Shown here piece by piece: positions 58,017 to 64,000 of a stretch of 64,000 nucleotides of DNA. Source of the DNA: an uncultured Bacteroidales bacterium (GTDB taxonomy: Bacteria > Bacteroidota > Bacteroidia > Bacteroidales > Bacteroidaceae); the NCBI GenBank assembly GCA_902771725.1, contig CACXXT010000031.1:1-64000 (forward strand), read 5' to 3'. The position numbers and the translations under genes were made by a program. Numbering within the stretch: the stretch's first letter is position 1; every line of letters starts with the position of its first letter. The notes beneath the pieces are model-generated. The model ran no database searches and had not been told where the DNA came from. It was given only the letters and a program-made list of their open reading frames with translations.

Positions 58017-58364
58017 ATGATGATAGAAGTTCTGAAATCCAAGATTCATTGTGCCACCGTCACCGAGGCTAACCTCCACTACATGGGCAGCATCACCATC
58101 GACGAGGATCTGATGGACGCTGCCGGGCTCATCGCCGGAGAGCGCGTCTACATCGTGAACAACATGAATGGCGAGCGTTTCGACACTTATATTATTAAAG
58201 GAACGCGCGCGAGCGGCTGCATCTGCCTCAACGGTGCTGCCGCACGCAAGGTACAGGTGGGCGATGTCGTGATCATCATGGCCTATGCCCACATGGAACT
58301 GGAGGAAGCCAAGACCTTCCAGCCCCGCATCATCTTCCCCACCGCGGACAACCACCTCGTCTGA
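58017..58364 (+). CDS. panD: aspartate 1-decarboxylase
   Basis: A 115-residue self-processing enzyme that makes beta-alanine for pantothenate. Cleavage at Gly24-Ser25 in [15 protein letters not shown] creates the pyruvoyl cofactor. [26 protein letters not shown] and AYAHM are conserved. It supplies beta-alanine directly to PanC in the same operon. Confidence 0.96.
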   Translation: MMIEVLKSKIHCATVTEANLHYMGSITIDEDLMDAAGLIAGERVYIVNNMNGERFDTYIIKGTRASGCICLNGAAARKVQVGDVVIIMAYAHMELEEAKTFQPRIIFPTADNHLV

Positions 58365-58389
58365 ACTCACATCCGTCAGTGTCCCCACA

Positions 58390-58420
58390 GCCTGCTGCCT
58401 CCTCGCAGCAGGCTTTTTCT
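58390..58420 (+). terminator. rho-independent terminator of panC-panD
   Basis: GCCTGCTGC (58390-58398) pairs perfectly with GCAGCAGGC (58405-58413) and TTTTTCT follows. It lies 26 bases after the stop. Confidence 0.92.
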
Positions 58421-58985
58421 TTCATTCCAGTCTACTTGTTTTTTTATAAAACGCTGAGGCCTGGAGGTCTGCGTATTGCAGGTCAATCTACTTCATTATT
58501 AGGTTTAACATACCATTACTTTCCAGCCTAATGGTCTCTGCGTTTAAAATAAAAAACTTCATCTGCGTTTATCATGATTCTCTTGTTTCTGGCTCAAAGA
58601 TACCATTTTCAGTAGAATCCAACTATTTTTTTTCAGCAGAAAAGTGTAATCGCTGTTGTTTGTTGGTCGTTTGTTTGTTGATTGAGTGTTATTTCAAAGA
58701 GCTCTTGGTCATTCGGTTCGGATTGTCGGTTTTCGGATGTCAGATGTCAACTTGGCTCTCGCGACCAGCCTCATCTCCGTCGTCCATCGTCCACTGTCCT
58801 TTTCCTCTCGTTTGACGGTGCAAAAGTACAACAAATATTTGAATTCACCAAATGATTATGAGAATATATGCAAGAAATATGCAAAATTACATGAATATTT
58901 CTCTTTTAACACGAATTTCCATAATTAGTCATTAATTTCTTTCTATTGAAAATAGTGACGTGCAGGAGTCTTGTGATAAACCAGC
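58421..58985. other. 565-bp non-coding stretch
   Basis: AT-richer than the flanks, with no believable ORF on either strand (longest in-frame runs from ATG on the minus strand about 15 codons). Contents: GTCGTCCATCGTCCACTGTC-type direct repeats near 58779-58799, and a consensus promoter pointing left at 58821-58852. Confidence 0.6.
58821..58852 (-). promoter_or_regulatory. orphan consensus promoter
   Basis: Minus strand: TTTG (58852-58849), 20 bases, TACTTTTG (58828-58821), a full match. Downstream (58815 to 58421) there is no gene on this strand, then the panD terminator and panD in antisense. Confidence 0.6.
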
Positions 58986-59213
58986 TTAGCCTGTGGGTGC
59001 AGTGCCCATGAAGCAGCGGCGGAGATGCTGCGGTGCGGTGTGTCTGGCCTGCTGCTCTATGCTGAACAGCTGCAGCAGCTGCCGGCGGGAGTCGTACTTA
59101 CTGGTGATTGCCTTTATTTCGGAAATACGCTGCAACGGAAGCGTATTCTTCCATTCGTCGCCGGCGGTCAAGCTCACGTAGCTCTTCGCGACTAAGTCTT
59201 CGATAGGTTGCAT
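58986..59213 (-). CDS. possible 75-residue protein overlapping the HTH gene
   Basis: ATG 59213 opens a charged, soluble-looking peptide (MQPIEDLVAKSYVSLTAGDE) with LQRISEIKAITSKYDSRRQL. It overlaps the end of the HTH gene by 116 bases in another frame, long for a true overlap, and has no recognised family. Composition is more gene-like than most shadows; low confidence. Confidence 0.3.
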   Translation of the reverse strand: MQPIEDLVAKSYVSLTAGDEWKNTLPLQRISEIKAITSKYDSRRQLLQLFSIEQQARHTAPQHLRRCFMGTAPTG

Positions 59214-59961
59214 AAGTGAAGTTTGGGTTGTTGGGCTGCTGTGCGGTGGTGAAGTCGTCCTCCCATCGCCTGTGGCTGAGGTATCGCACTGCGTACATCA
59301 TCTGTCGTTGGCAGGCAGTGCAATCGGCTCGGTATGCTGCTATGCCGTTGTAGGCGGCAAGTCGGTCGGCAGCGCTCAGCCGCTGCCAGGCGCGCTCGGC
59401 GCTGTGACGGTCGCGCTTGTAGGCGTAGGCATCCCAGAACTGCTGGAAAGAGGGGGCTACGGGGGAGCCCTCCTCTACGGTAGCCGCAGTCCTCTGAGGT
59501 TCCGCTTCGTCTACTAAGAGAGATTTGTGGTTTTCGCCGTTTGCGCAACGCAACGTAGTTGCGGAAAACTCTTCTCTTTCTTTATCTTTCTCTTTATAAG
59601 AAAGGGGTGTGGGGGAAACATTACTTTCTCTTTCTCCTTCTTTCTCTTCTCTGGGTTGTCCGTTTATTGTCCGAGTTTCGGTGGGTGTTGTATTGTAATA
59701 CACATATTTACAGATAGTTATCCTTGTCCGTTTTTTGTCCGCTTTTAGTCCAATCATACCACGCTCCTCCATTTCAGCCAGCAGTCGCAAGCAAGTGGTA
59801 TGTGGTATTCCGAAGCGGTTAGCATATTCATTTATGCTCACCTCCGCTCGCCCTTGTTCGTCGGCTTTCATGAGGAGGTAGCAGAACAGGTGCCATCGCC
59901 TGGCGTCTTCGAAGACCCAGGAGCTGAGGGCTTGGCGGTGAAGGTGAACGTAAGTTGGCAT
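59098..59961 (-). CDS. HTH-domain protein of phage/plasmid replication style
   Basis: A 287-residue protein. Residues 1-85 form a winged-helix-like domain (WVFEDARRWHLFCYLLMKAD; SINEYANRFGIPHTTCLRLL; RTRITICKYVYYN), a hydrophilic Glu/Lys linker follows, and a second helical domain (about 165-235, FQQFWDAYAYKRDRHSAERA then YLSHRRWEDDF) resembles those seen after such linkers in Bacteroidales phage replication-initiator-like proteins. It stands alone in an AT-richer accessory stretch with a perfect promoter. DNA binding is inferred; the exact role is not known. Confidence 0.65.
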   Translation of the reverse strand: MPTYVHLHRQALSSWVFEDARRWHLFCYLLMKADEQGRAEVSINEYANRFGIPHTTCLRLLAEMEERGMIGLKADKKRTRITICKYVYYNTTPTETRTINGQPREEKEGERESNVSPTPLSYKEKDKEREEFSATTLRCANGENHKSLLVDEAEPQRTAATVEEGSPVAPSFQQFWDAYAYKRDRHSAERAWQRLSAADRLAAYNGIAAYRADCTACQRQMMYAVRYLSHRRWEDDFTTAQQPNNPNFTYATYRRLSREELRELDRRRRMEEYASVAAYFRNKGNHQ

Positions 59962-60040
59962 GGTTGTTAAATATTTTTTAAATTTTTGAAACTATATTCC
60001 TGTTGACGGTAGACACTATTTAAGAGTATCATTTCTGCTG

Positions 60041-60072
60041 CAAAATTACAGGAAATTCTTGAATAAAACAAA
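60041..60072 (-). promoter_or_regulatory. promoter of the HTH gene
   Basis: Minus strand: TTTG (60072-60069), 20 bases, TAATTTTG (60048-60041). Full consensus, about 80 bases before the ATG. Confidence 0.72.
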
Positions 60073-60422
60073 CTTTTTTCTATTTATATTTAATATACGG
60101 GATAAAATGATGAAGAATAGCATAAACAGACTGAATCTGACCTTCGCAGATTGCGAAAGAGTCAGTAAATAGAGTGCAGAAGGAAGATTATAATCCATTT
60201 GGAAATAACGATTCCAAATAATGGGACAGAACCAACTTATCACCAATTAGTGATGAAGAGTACAATGAAATTATGAGAATGAATCCTATTCGGAATTCAT
60301 CATGCATTTTTAATATAATCGGATTCAAGTTTCGGTTGTATGAGTAAGCAGTATTGAACGGCCTGCGCTCTGTCCAAAGGGGTGCTGCCCTGCAGGTTGA
60401 TCATTTTTACGAAACTAGAAGG

Positions 60423-60546
60423 TTTAATTCGTTTCTTGAATTCGTGGGTTTAATTTATGTCTTAAATTCATGGACTCATTCGTGTCTTGAATTCATGTTA
60501 AAAGATATAGAGTCATGGTTTTTTTACACGAATTCGAGACACGAAT
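60423..60546. repeat. 26-bp tandem repeats with an inverted partner
   Basis: Three units start at 60423, 60449 and 60475, of the type TTTAATTCGTTTCTTGAATT. ATTCGTGTCTTGAATTC (60478-60494) is matched by GAATTCGAGACACGAAT (60530-60546) with one mismatch. Confidence 0.7.
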
Positions 60547-60570
60547 CTGTATTGGTGGTAGATACAATAG

Positions 60571-60636
60571 AACCTTCCTTAAATCAAGGTTAGAATCTTC
60601 TTGTTGAAGAAATTCATGCTTGATTTAAGGAAGGTT
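60571..60636. repeat. perfect 18-bp inverted repeat downstream of the GH57 gene
   Basis: AACCTTCCTTAAATCAAG (60571-60588) and its complement (60619-60636) enclose 30 bases. It lies 27 bases after the GH57 stop and probably acts as that operon's terminator; a short mobile-element remnant is the alternative. Confidence 0.65.
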
Positions 60637-60662
60637 ACTATTTCCCGGATGGGGAGTGGGAG

Positions 60663-62126
60663 TTACTTCTTCTTGGGAGCGGCGGCTTTCTTGGCGGGTG
60701 CCTTCTTGGCAGCGGCTTCCTTCTTGGGAGCAGCGGCTTTCTTGGCGGGTGCTTCCTTCTTGGGAGCAGCTGCCTTCTTAGGTGCGGCCTTCTTGGCGGG
60801 TGCCTTCTTCTCCTCTTCCTTTTCTGCGGGCTCGAACTTGGAGAGTCGTGCCTGGAGTCGTGCGATTTCGGCATCCTTGACGGTGATCTCGTCGGCCTGG
60901 TTGCGAATGGTGGTCAGGAGGGCGTTGAGCTCGTCGTTCTCGATGTCGAGGGGATAGAGGGAGTTGACGCGGTTGATGAAGTCACCGAGTATGTTCATGT
61001 AGTTGGTGAAGGCGTCGTAGGGGCTGTCGTAGATGCCGCGGTAGAAGCCTACGCCCATATTTTTGGTGGTCATGAAGCGGAAGTTGTTGGAGGCCTGTAT
61101 GCGGTCCCAGTCCTGTGTGATGCGGCGGTCCTTGCAGATGAGCACGCGCTCGGCAACGCTGTAGAGTTTATGGAAGGCCTCGCGCTGCATGACGTTTCCG
61201 AGCCAGCAGCTGGTGTCGCGCTCCTCGTCGTTCCAGCTCATGGGGTAGGGCACTTCGATGGGTGCCACGGACTTGCTCTTGGCGATGATCTCGGAGGGGG
61301 TGGCGAAGGTGATGCCGCGGTCCTTGGCCACGGCGGGCAGTGCCTTGATGAACTCGAGTATGTTGGAGCTCAGGGGCTGGTAGATGCCTAGTGCGCAGAG
61401 TTCCATGAATATGTTGATGACTTTCTCCTCCTCGGGCAGCTGGGCTATCCAGTCCATGTAGGTGTCGGCGAAGAGGGGGTACTCGCTCCAGGAGGAGTCG
61501 TTGAAGCGCAGGGAGATGTCATCGGAGAGCTTGTAGTCGCGCAGCAGGAGCTTGAGGTTGGGGTTCTGTGCGCAGTGGTAGAGGAAGTGTGGTGACTTCC
61601 AGCCGAGGATGTGTTTGGCGCCCTCGGCGATCATGCCTTTGTAGCCCATAGAGGCCACGAGTCCACCGATGTCGTCGCTGTAGATGAGTGAGCTGTTGCG
61701 CAGCACGGTGGGTTTCTTGCCGAAGAGTTCTTTCATCTTCTTGGCCTGGCGGGCTACCTCGTCGCGGAAGACGTCTTCGTTGGCCAGGGAGCTGAGGCCG
61801 TGGCTGTAGGGTTCAGCGAGGAACTCGGCGCAGCCGGTGTCGTTGAGTTCCTGCAGGAGTTCGATGACCTCGGGGGCGTATTGCTCGAGGAGCTCGATGG
61901 CGCAGCCGCTGATGGAGAATGCTACCTTGAAGGCTTTGCCGTAGAGTTTGGCCATCTCGATGAAGGTCTTGATGGCGGGGATGTAAGAGCGCTCGGCGGT
62001 CTCGGTGATGCCGCGCTCGTTCTCGTAGTCATCGAAATAGTAGTGATCCTTGCCGATCTCAAAGAAGCGGTAGCGCTTCAGGTGTACGTTTTGGTGGATC
62101 TCGAAGTATAAGCAGATTGTTTTCAT
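60663..62126 (-). CDS. GH57 alpha-glucan enzyme with a histone-H1-like Lys/Ala/Pro tail
   Basis: A 487-residue cytoplasmic protein. The GH57 (beta/alpha)7 barrel opens ICLYFEIHQNVHLKRY; VAFSISGCAIELLEQYAPEV, FLAEPYSHGLSSL, KGMIAEGAKHILGWKSPHFL (likely nucleophile Glu) and MSWNDEERDTSCWLG (Asp/Glu cluster) are family motifs. It would act as alpha-amylase or 4-alpha-glucanotransferase on glycogen. From about 435 come a coiled-coil-like segment (ITVKDAEIARLQARLSKFEP) and a final 48-residue tail of AAPKK/APAKK repeats. In the glycogen operon after the GT4 and debranching genes. Confidence 0.88.
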   Translation of the reverse strand: MKTICLYFEIHQNVHLKRYRFFEIGKDHYYFDDYENERGITETAERSYIPAIKTFIEMAKLYGKAFKVAFSISGCAIELLEQYAPEVIELLQELNDTGCAEFLAEPYSHGLSSLANEDVFRDEVARQAKKMKELFGKKPTVLRNSSLIYSDDIGGLVASMGYKGMIAEGAKHILGWKSPHFLYHCAQNPNLKLLLRDYKLSDDISLRFNDSSWSEYPLFADTYMDWIAQLPEEEKVINIFMELCALGIYQPLSSNILEFIKALPAVAKDRGITFATPSEIIAKSKSVAPIEVPYPMSWNDEERDTSCWLGNVMQREAFHKLYSVAERVLICKDRRITQDWDRIQASNNFRFMTTKNMGVGFYRGIYDSPYDAFTNYMNILGDFINRVNSLYPLDIENDELNALLTTIRNQADEITVKDAEIARLQARLSKFEPAEKEEEKKAPAKKAAPKKAAAPKKEAPAKKAAAPKKEAAAKKAPAKKAAAPKKK

Positions 62127-62139
62127 AATAGATAGGAGG

Positions 62140-62178
62140 CCCCTCTCCCGACCCCTCCCCTGTTAGGGAGGGGAGTGG
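62140..62178 (-). repeat. palindromic repeat A, GT4-GH57 spacer copy 1
   Basis: Minus orientation: CACTCCCCTCCCTAACAGGG then GAGGGGTCGGGAGAGGGGC. Stem CCCCTCCC (62152-62159) with GGGAGGGG (62166-62173). It lies 14 bases before the GH57 start in the direction of transcription. Confidence 0.8.
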
Positions 62179-62260
62179 CTGGCGCTTCGTGTGGTCAGGA
62201 GACTGTGTGGGGCATTGTTTTATTGTTGAAACTTTTAAAATTATTAATTTAATCCCGCAG

Positions 62261-62300
62261 GCCTCCCCTCCCTAACAGGGGAGGGGTAGGGGGAGGGGCT
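62261..62300 (+). repeat. palindromic repeat A, GT4-GH57 spacer copy 2
   Basis: CCTCCCCTCCCTAACAGGGG then AGGGGTAGGGGGAGGGGC, plus orientation, opposite to the operon. Stem 62265-62272 with 62279-62286. Followed by TTCGTGTGG, also present near the other spacer copies. Confidence 0.8.
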
Positions 62301-62306
62301 TCGTGT

Positions 62307-62347
62307 GGCCTCCCCTCCCTAATAATGGAGGGGCAGGGGAGGGGCCT
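62307..62347 (+). repeat. palindromic repeat A, GT4-GH57 spacer copy 3
   Basis: GGCCTCCCCTCCCTAATAAT then GGAGGGGCAGGGGAGGGGCC. Stem CCCCTCC (62312-62318) with GGAGGGG (62327-62333). It ends four bases from the GT4 stop and is also opposite to the operon. Confidence 0.8.
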
Positions 62348-62350
62348 TTT

Positions 62351-63628
62351 TTAGTAGCGCGCCAGGCACTGGTCATAGAGTCGTCGTATGCGCTCTCCGA
62401 CTTTCTCCCAGGTGATGCCGTCGACTTCCTTCTTACCTTCGACCTGGAGGTATTCGTGGAGGGAGTCGTTGGTGCAGAGGGAGTACATGGCGTCTGCCAT
62501 GGCATCGATGTCCCAGTAGTCTGTCTTGATGCACTTGTCGAGAATCTCGGCGCAGCCGCTCTGCTTGGAGATGATGCTGGGCACACCGCTCTGCATGGCC
62601 TCGAGGGGCGATATGCCGAAGGGCTCGGAGACAGATGGCATAACGTAGACGTCGCTGTCGCGGAAGATCTCGAAGACCTGCTTGCCTTTCATGAAGCCGG
62701 GGAAGTGGCAGCGGTCTGCGATGCCGTAGGCGGCGGCCATGTCGATCATGGCGTTCATCATGTCGCCGGAGCCGGCGAAGCAGAAGCGTACGTTCTGTGT
62801 GCGTTCGAGGACTCGCTTGGCGGCTTCGATGAAGTACTCGGGACCCTTCTGCATGGTGATGCGTCCGAGGAAGGTAATGACTTTCTCCTTGCGGTCCTTG
62901 TAGGGCAGTCGCTGGTCCACGATCTCCTGCAGCTCGGGGGCGAGGGGATAGACGGCGTTGTGCATGGCGAAGCACTTGGCGGGGTCCTGACCGTAGTGGT
63001 TGATGACGGTCTGACGGGTGAGCTCGGAGACGCACATGATGCAGTCTGCGTTGTCCATACCGTTGCGCTCGATGCCGTAGACGGTGGGGTTGACGTTGCC
63101 GCGGGAGCGGTCGAAGTCGGTGGCGTGTACGTGGATGACGAGCGGGCGTCCGGAGACCTGTTTGGCGTGGATGCCGGCGGGGTAGGTGAGCCAGTCGTGG
63201 GCGTGGATAATGTCGAACTGCTCGGTGCGGGCTACGACGCCAGCGATGATGGAGTAGTTGTTGATTTCCTCGGTGAGGTTCTTGGGATAGCCTCCGGCGA
63301 ACTCCATGCAGCCGAGGTCGTTGACGTGCATGTAGTTGAAGTCGGCGTAGAGGTGGTCGCGGAAGCGGTAGTAGTCGTCGGGCGACATGATGTTGCCGAT
63401 GCGCTGCTGGACGTAGTCGTAGTTGACGTCGCGCCAGGCGATGGGCACGCAGTTCATGCCGATGATCTTGGCGGCCGAGCGGTCTTCGTCGCCGAAGGGA
63501 CGCGGCAGGCAGAGCAGGGTCTCGATGTCGCCCTGTGCCTTCAGGCCTTGGGATATTCCGTAGTTAGCGGTGGCGAGTCCACCGAAGACGTGTGGAGGAT
63601 ACTCCCATCCGAACATTAATACTTTCAT
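62351..63628 (-). CDS. GT4 glycosyltransferase of the glycogen operon
   Basis: A 425-residue retaining glycosyltransferase with two Rossmann domains. MKVLMFGWEYPPHVFGGLAT is the N-terminal substrate loop; the second domain begins KVITFLGRITMQKGPEYFIE and has SEPFGISPLEAMQSGVPSII with the E-x7-E motif. This gene, between a debranching enzyme and GH57, is the standard Bacteroidales glycogen cluster and is usually annotated as a glycogen synthase-like GT4. Start at 63628 (ATG). Confidence 0.9.
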   Translation of the reverse strand: MKVLMFGWEYPPHVFGGLATANYGISQGLKAQGDIETLLCLPRPFGDEDRSAAKIIGMNCVPIAWRDVNYDYVQQRIGNIMSPDDYYRFRDHLYADFNYMHVNDLGCMEFAGGYPKNLTEEINNYSIIAGVVARTEQFDIIHAHDWLTYPAGIHAKQVSGRPLVIHVHATDFDRSRGNVNPTVYGIERNGMDNADCIMCVSELTRQTVINHYGQDPAKCFAMHNAVYPLAPELQEIVDQRLPYKDRKEKVITFLGRITMQKGPEYFIEAAKRVLERTQNVRFCFAGSGDMMNAMIDMAAAYGIADRCHFPGFMKGKQVFEIFRDSDVYVMPSVSEPFGISPLEAMQSGVPSIISKQSGCAEILDKCIKTDYWDIDAMADAMYSLCTNDSLHEYLQVEGKKEVDGITWEKVGERIRRLYDQCLARY

Positions 63629-63733
63629 AAAGCTGTTTTATGATTTGCAGATTTCCGATTTAATGACTTGCGTCGTCGCCGGGGCGGCAGGCGGAATCGT
63701 TAAACGTAAAATCCTTAAATTAATAAATGAGAG

Positions 63734-64000
63734 TTATTCCAAATTGTATTTATCGAGCAGCTTGACCACACGCATGATCTCTGCGACGTTCATGGCGAAG
63801 GACATGGCACCGCGTCCGTGGAAGGGCGGGTTGCCGTCGAAGACCTCGGGCAGTGTGCCGATGCAGTGGTAGAAGAGCTCTTCCTCGTAGCCCACGAGCT
63901 GCCGCTCGACGAAACTGACGCGTGAGTAGCCGAAGACCTTGAGGCATGCTTCGAGGTAGAAGCCTGCGAGCCATGGCCAGGCGGTGCCCATGTGGTAGGC
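63734..64000 (-). CDS. glycogen debranching enzyme (amylo-1,6-glucosidase), C-terminal 88 residues
   Basis: The frame is open to the window edge, so the start is missing. AYHMGTAWPWLAGFYLEA at the visible beginning is the conserved 'YHxGTxWPW' segment of the GH15/GH133-type C-terminal domain of debranching enzymes, and PEVFDGNPPFHGRGAMSFAM is the usual near-terminal motif. It hydrolyses alpha-1,6 branches of glycogen. First known gene of the operon; 105 bases before the GT4 gene. Confidence 0.88.
   Translation of the reverse strand, partial: AYHMGTAWPWLAGFYLEACLKVFGYSRVSFVERQLVGYEEELFYHCIGTLPEVFDGNPPFHGRGAMSFAMNVAEIMRVVKLLDKYNLE

Larger units (their letters stand above)
60073..60662. other. 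590-bp non-coding stretch with repeats
   Basis: No supported gene on either strand. It holds three degenerate 26-bp tandem repeats (60423-60500), an imperfect 17-bp inverted pair and a perfect 18-bp inverted pair, listed separately. Confidence 0.6.

Noticed and set aside
58531..58815. Plus-strand ORF of 94 codons in the non-coding stretch
   Set aside because: Low-complexity, Cys/Phe/Ser-rich translation with no start context; contains direct repeats.
60046..60246. Minus-strand ORF of 66 codons, hydrophobic
   Set aside because: It overlaps the consensus promoter of the HTH gene and has a random AT-rich composition.
60423..60546. Possible CRISPR array
   Set aside because: Only three degenerate 26-bp units with no spacers between them and no cas genes.
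62303..63619. Plus-strand ORF of 438 codons opposite the GT4 gene
   Set aside because: Shadow of the GT4 gene, with no recognisable domain.
1..64000. tRNA, rRNA and riboswitch genes
   Set aside because: No cloverleaf, rRNA segment or recognised riboswitch core was seen in the gaps when read by eye; a covariance search would be needed to be certain.

Overview
The window is chromosomal DNA of a GC-rich member of the Bacteroidales, most like the Prevotella group. Support comes from a smalltalk-type small protein, type IX secretion (T9SS) C-terminal signals, several Bacteroidales-only families (DUF6048, DUF6452, DUF4270, DUF4199, DUF4421-like), the short Bacteroidales glycogen synthase, and promoters of the TTTG-N20-TAnnTTTG type. 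I saw no rRNA, tRNA or CRISPR array. Family names come from reading the translations, not from searches.

Layout. 1-1905: end of a smalltalk-type gene, then a secreted GH43 arabinan/xylan enzyme. 2124-6393 (minus): small lipoprotein, gapA, a DUF1963 gene, an unknown gene, a broken miaA and methylmalonyl-CoA epimerase. 6473-9167: mscL and dsbD. 9235-13902: a 1555-residue T9SS papain-like protease. 14149-20201: a complete RND efflux operon. 20523-26288: a membrane-anchored AraC regulator facing a small membrane protein, a 1300-residue surface protein and a 61-residue peptide. 26296-26792: a non-coding element with 26-bp terminal inverted repeats. 26890-32159 (minus): envelope operon (GT2, DUF6452, DUF6048, ApbE, DUF4421-like) and a DUF4199 gene. 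32300-37111 (minus): GH71/GH99-like enzyme, MBL hydrolase, rsmG and an NhaC-type antiporter. 37307-39030: kdgK and eda, ending hexuronate breakdown. 39097-48741: lipoprotein, C10 peptidase, HD protein, LptD, BACON-like lipoprotein and GH51 arabinofuranosidase. 48785-54420: DEAD-box helicase, serC, serA, a damaged DUF1015 gene and yigZ. 54531-56934 (minus): glycogen synthase and DUF4270. 57133-58364: panC and panD. 58421-60660: an AT-richer accessory stretch with one HTH gene. 60663-64000 (minus): glycogen/alpha-glucan operon (GH57, GT4, start of a debranching enzyme).

The most unusual signal is on the scale of the whole window. A short G/C-rich palindromic element occurs about twelve times. 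Seven copies lie between genes. Five lie inside or at the start of reading frames (DsbD, a T9SS surface protein, a GT2, a DEAD-box helicase, YigZ). All five coding copies are in sense orientation, and four are read in the same frame, giving peptides such as PLPTREGQGRGS. Alongside it, Ser/Pro-rich insertions interrupt otherwise conserved enzymes; those in MiaA and the GH71/99-like protein are built of tandem repeats. In miaA the repeat carries an 8-bp unit deletion that throws the gene out of frame. Short-period AT-rich repeats also sit directly in front of many start codons. Together these suggest a genome under strong repeat pressure that tolerates, or uses, repeat-encoded protein segments.
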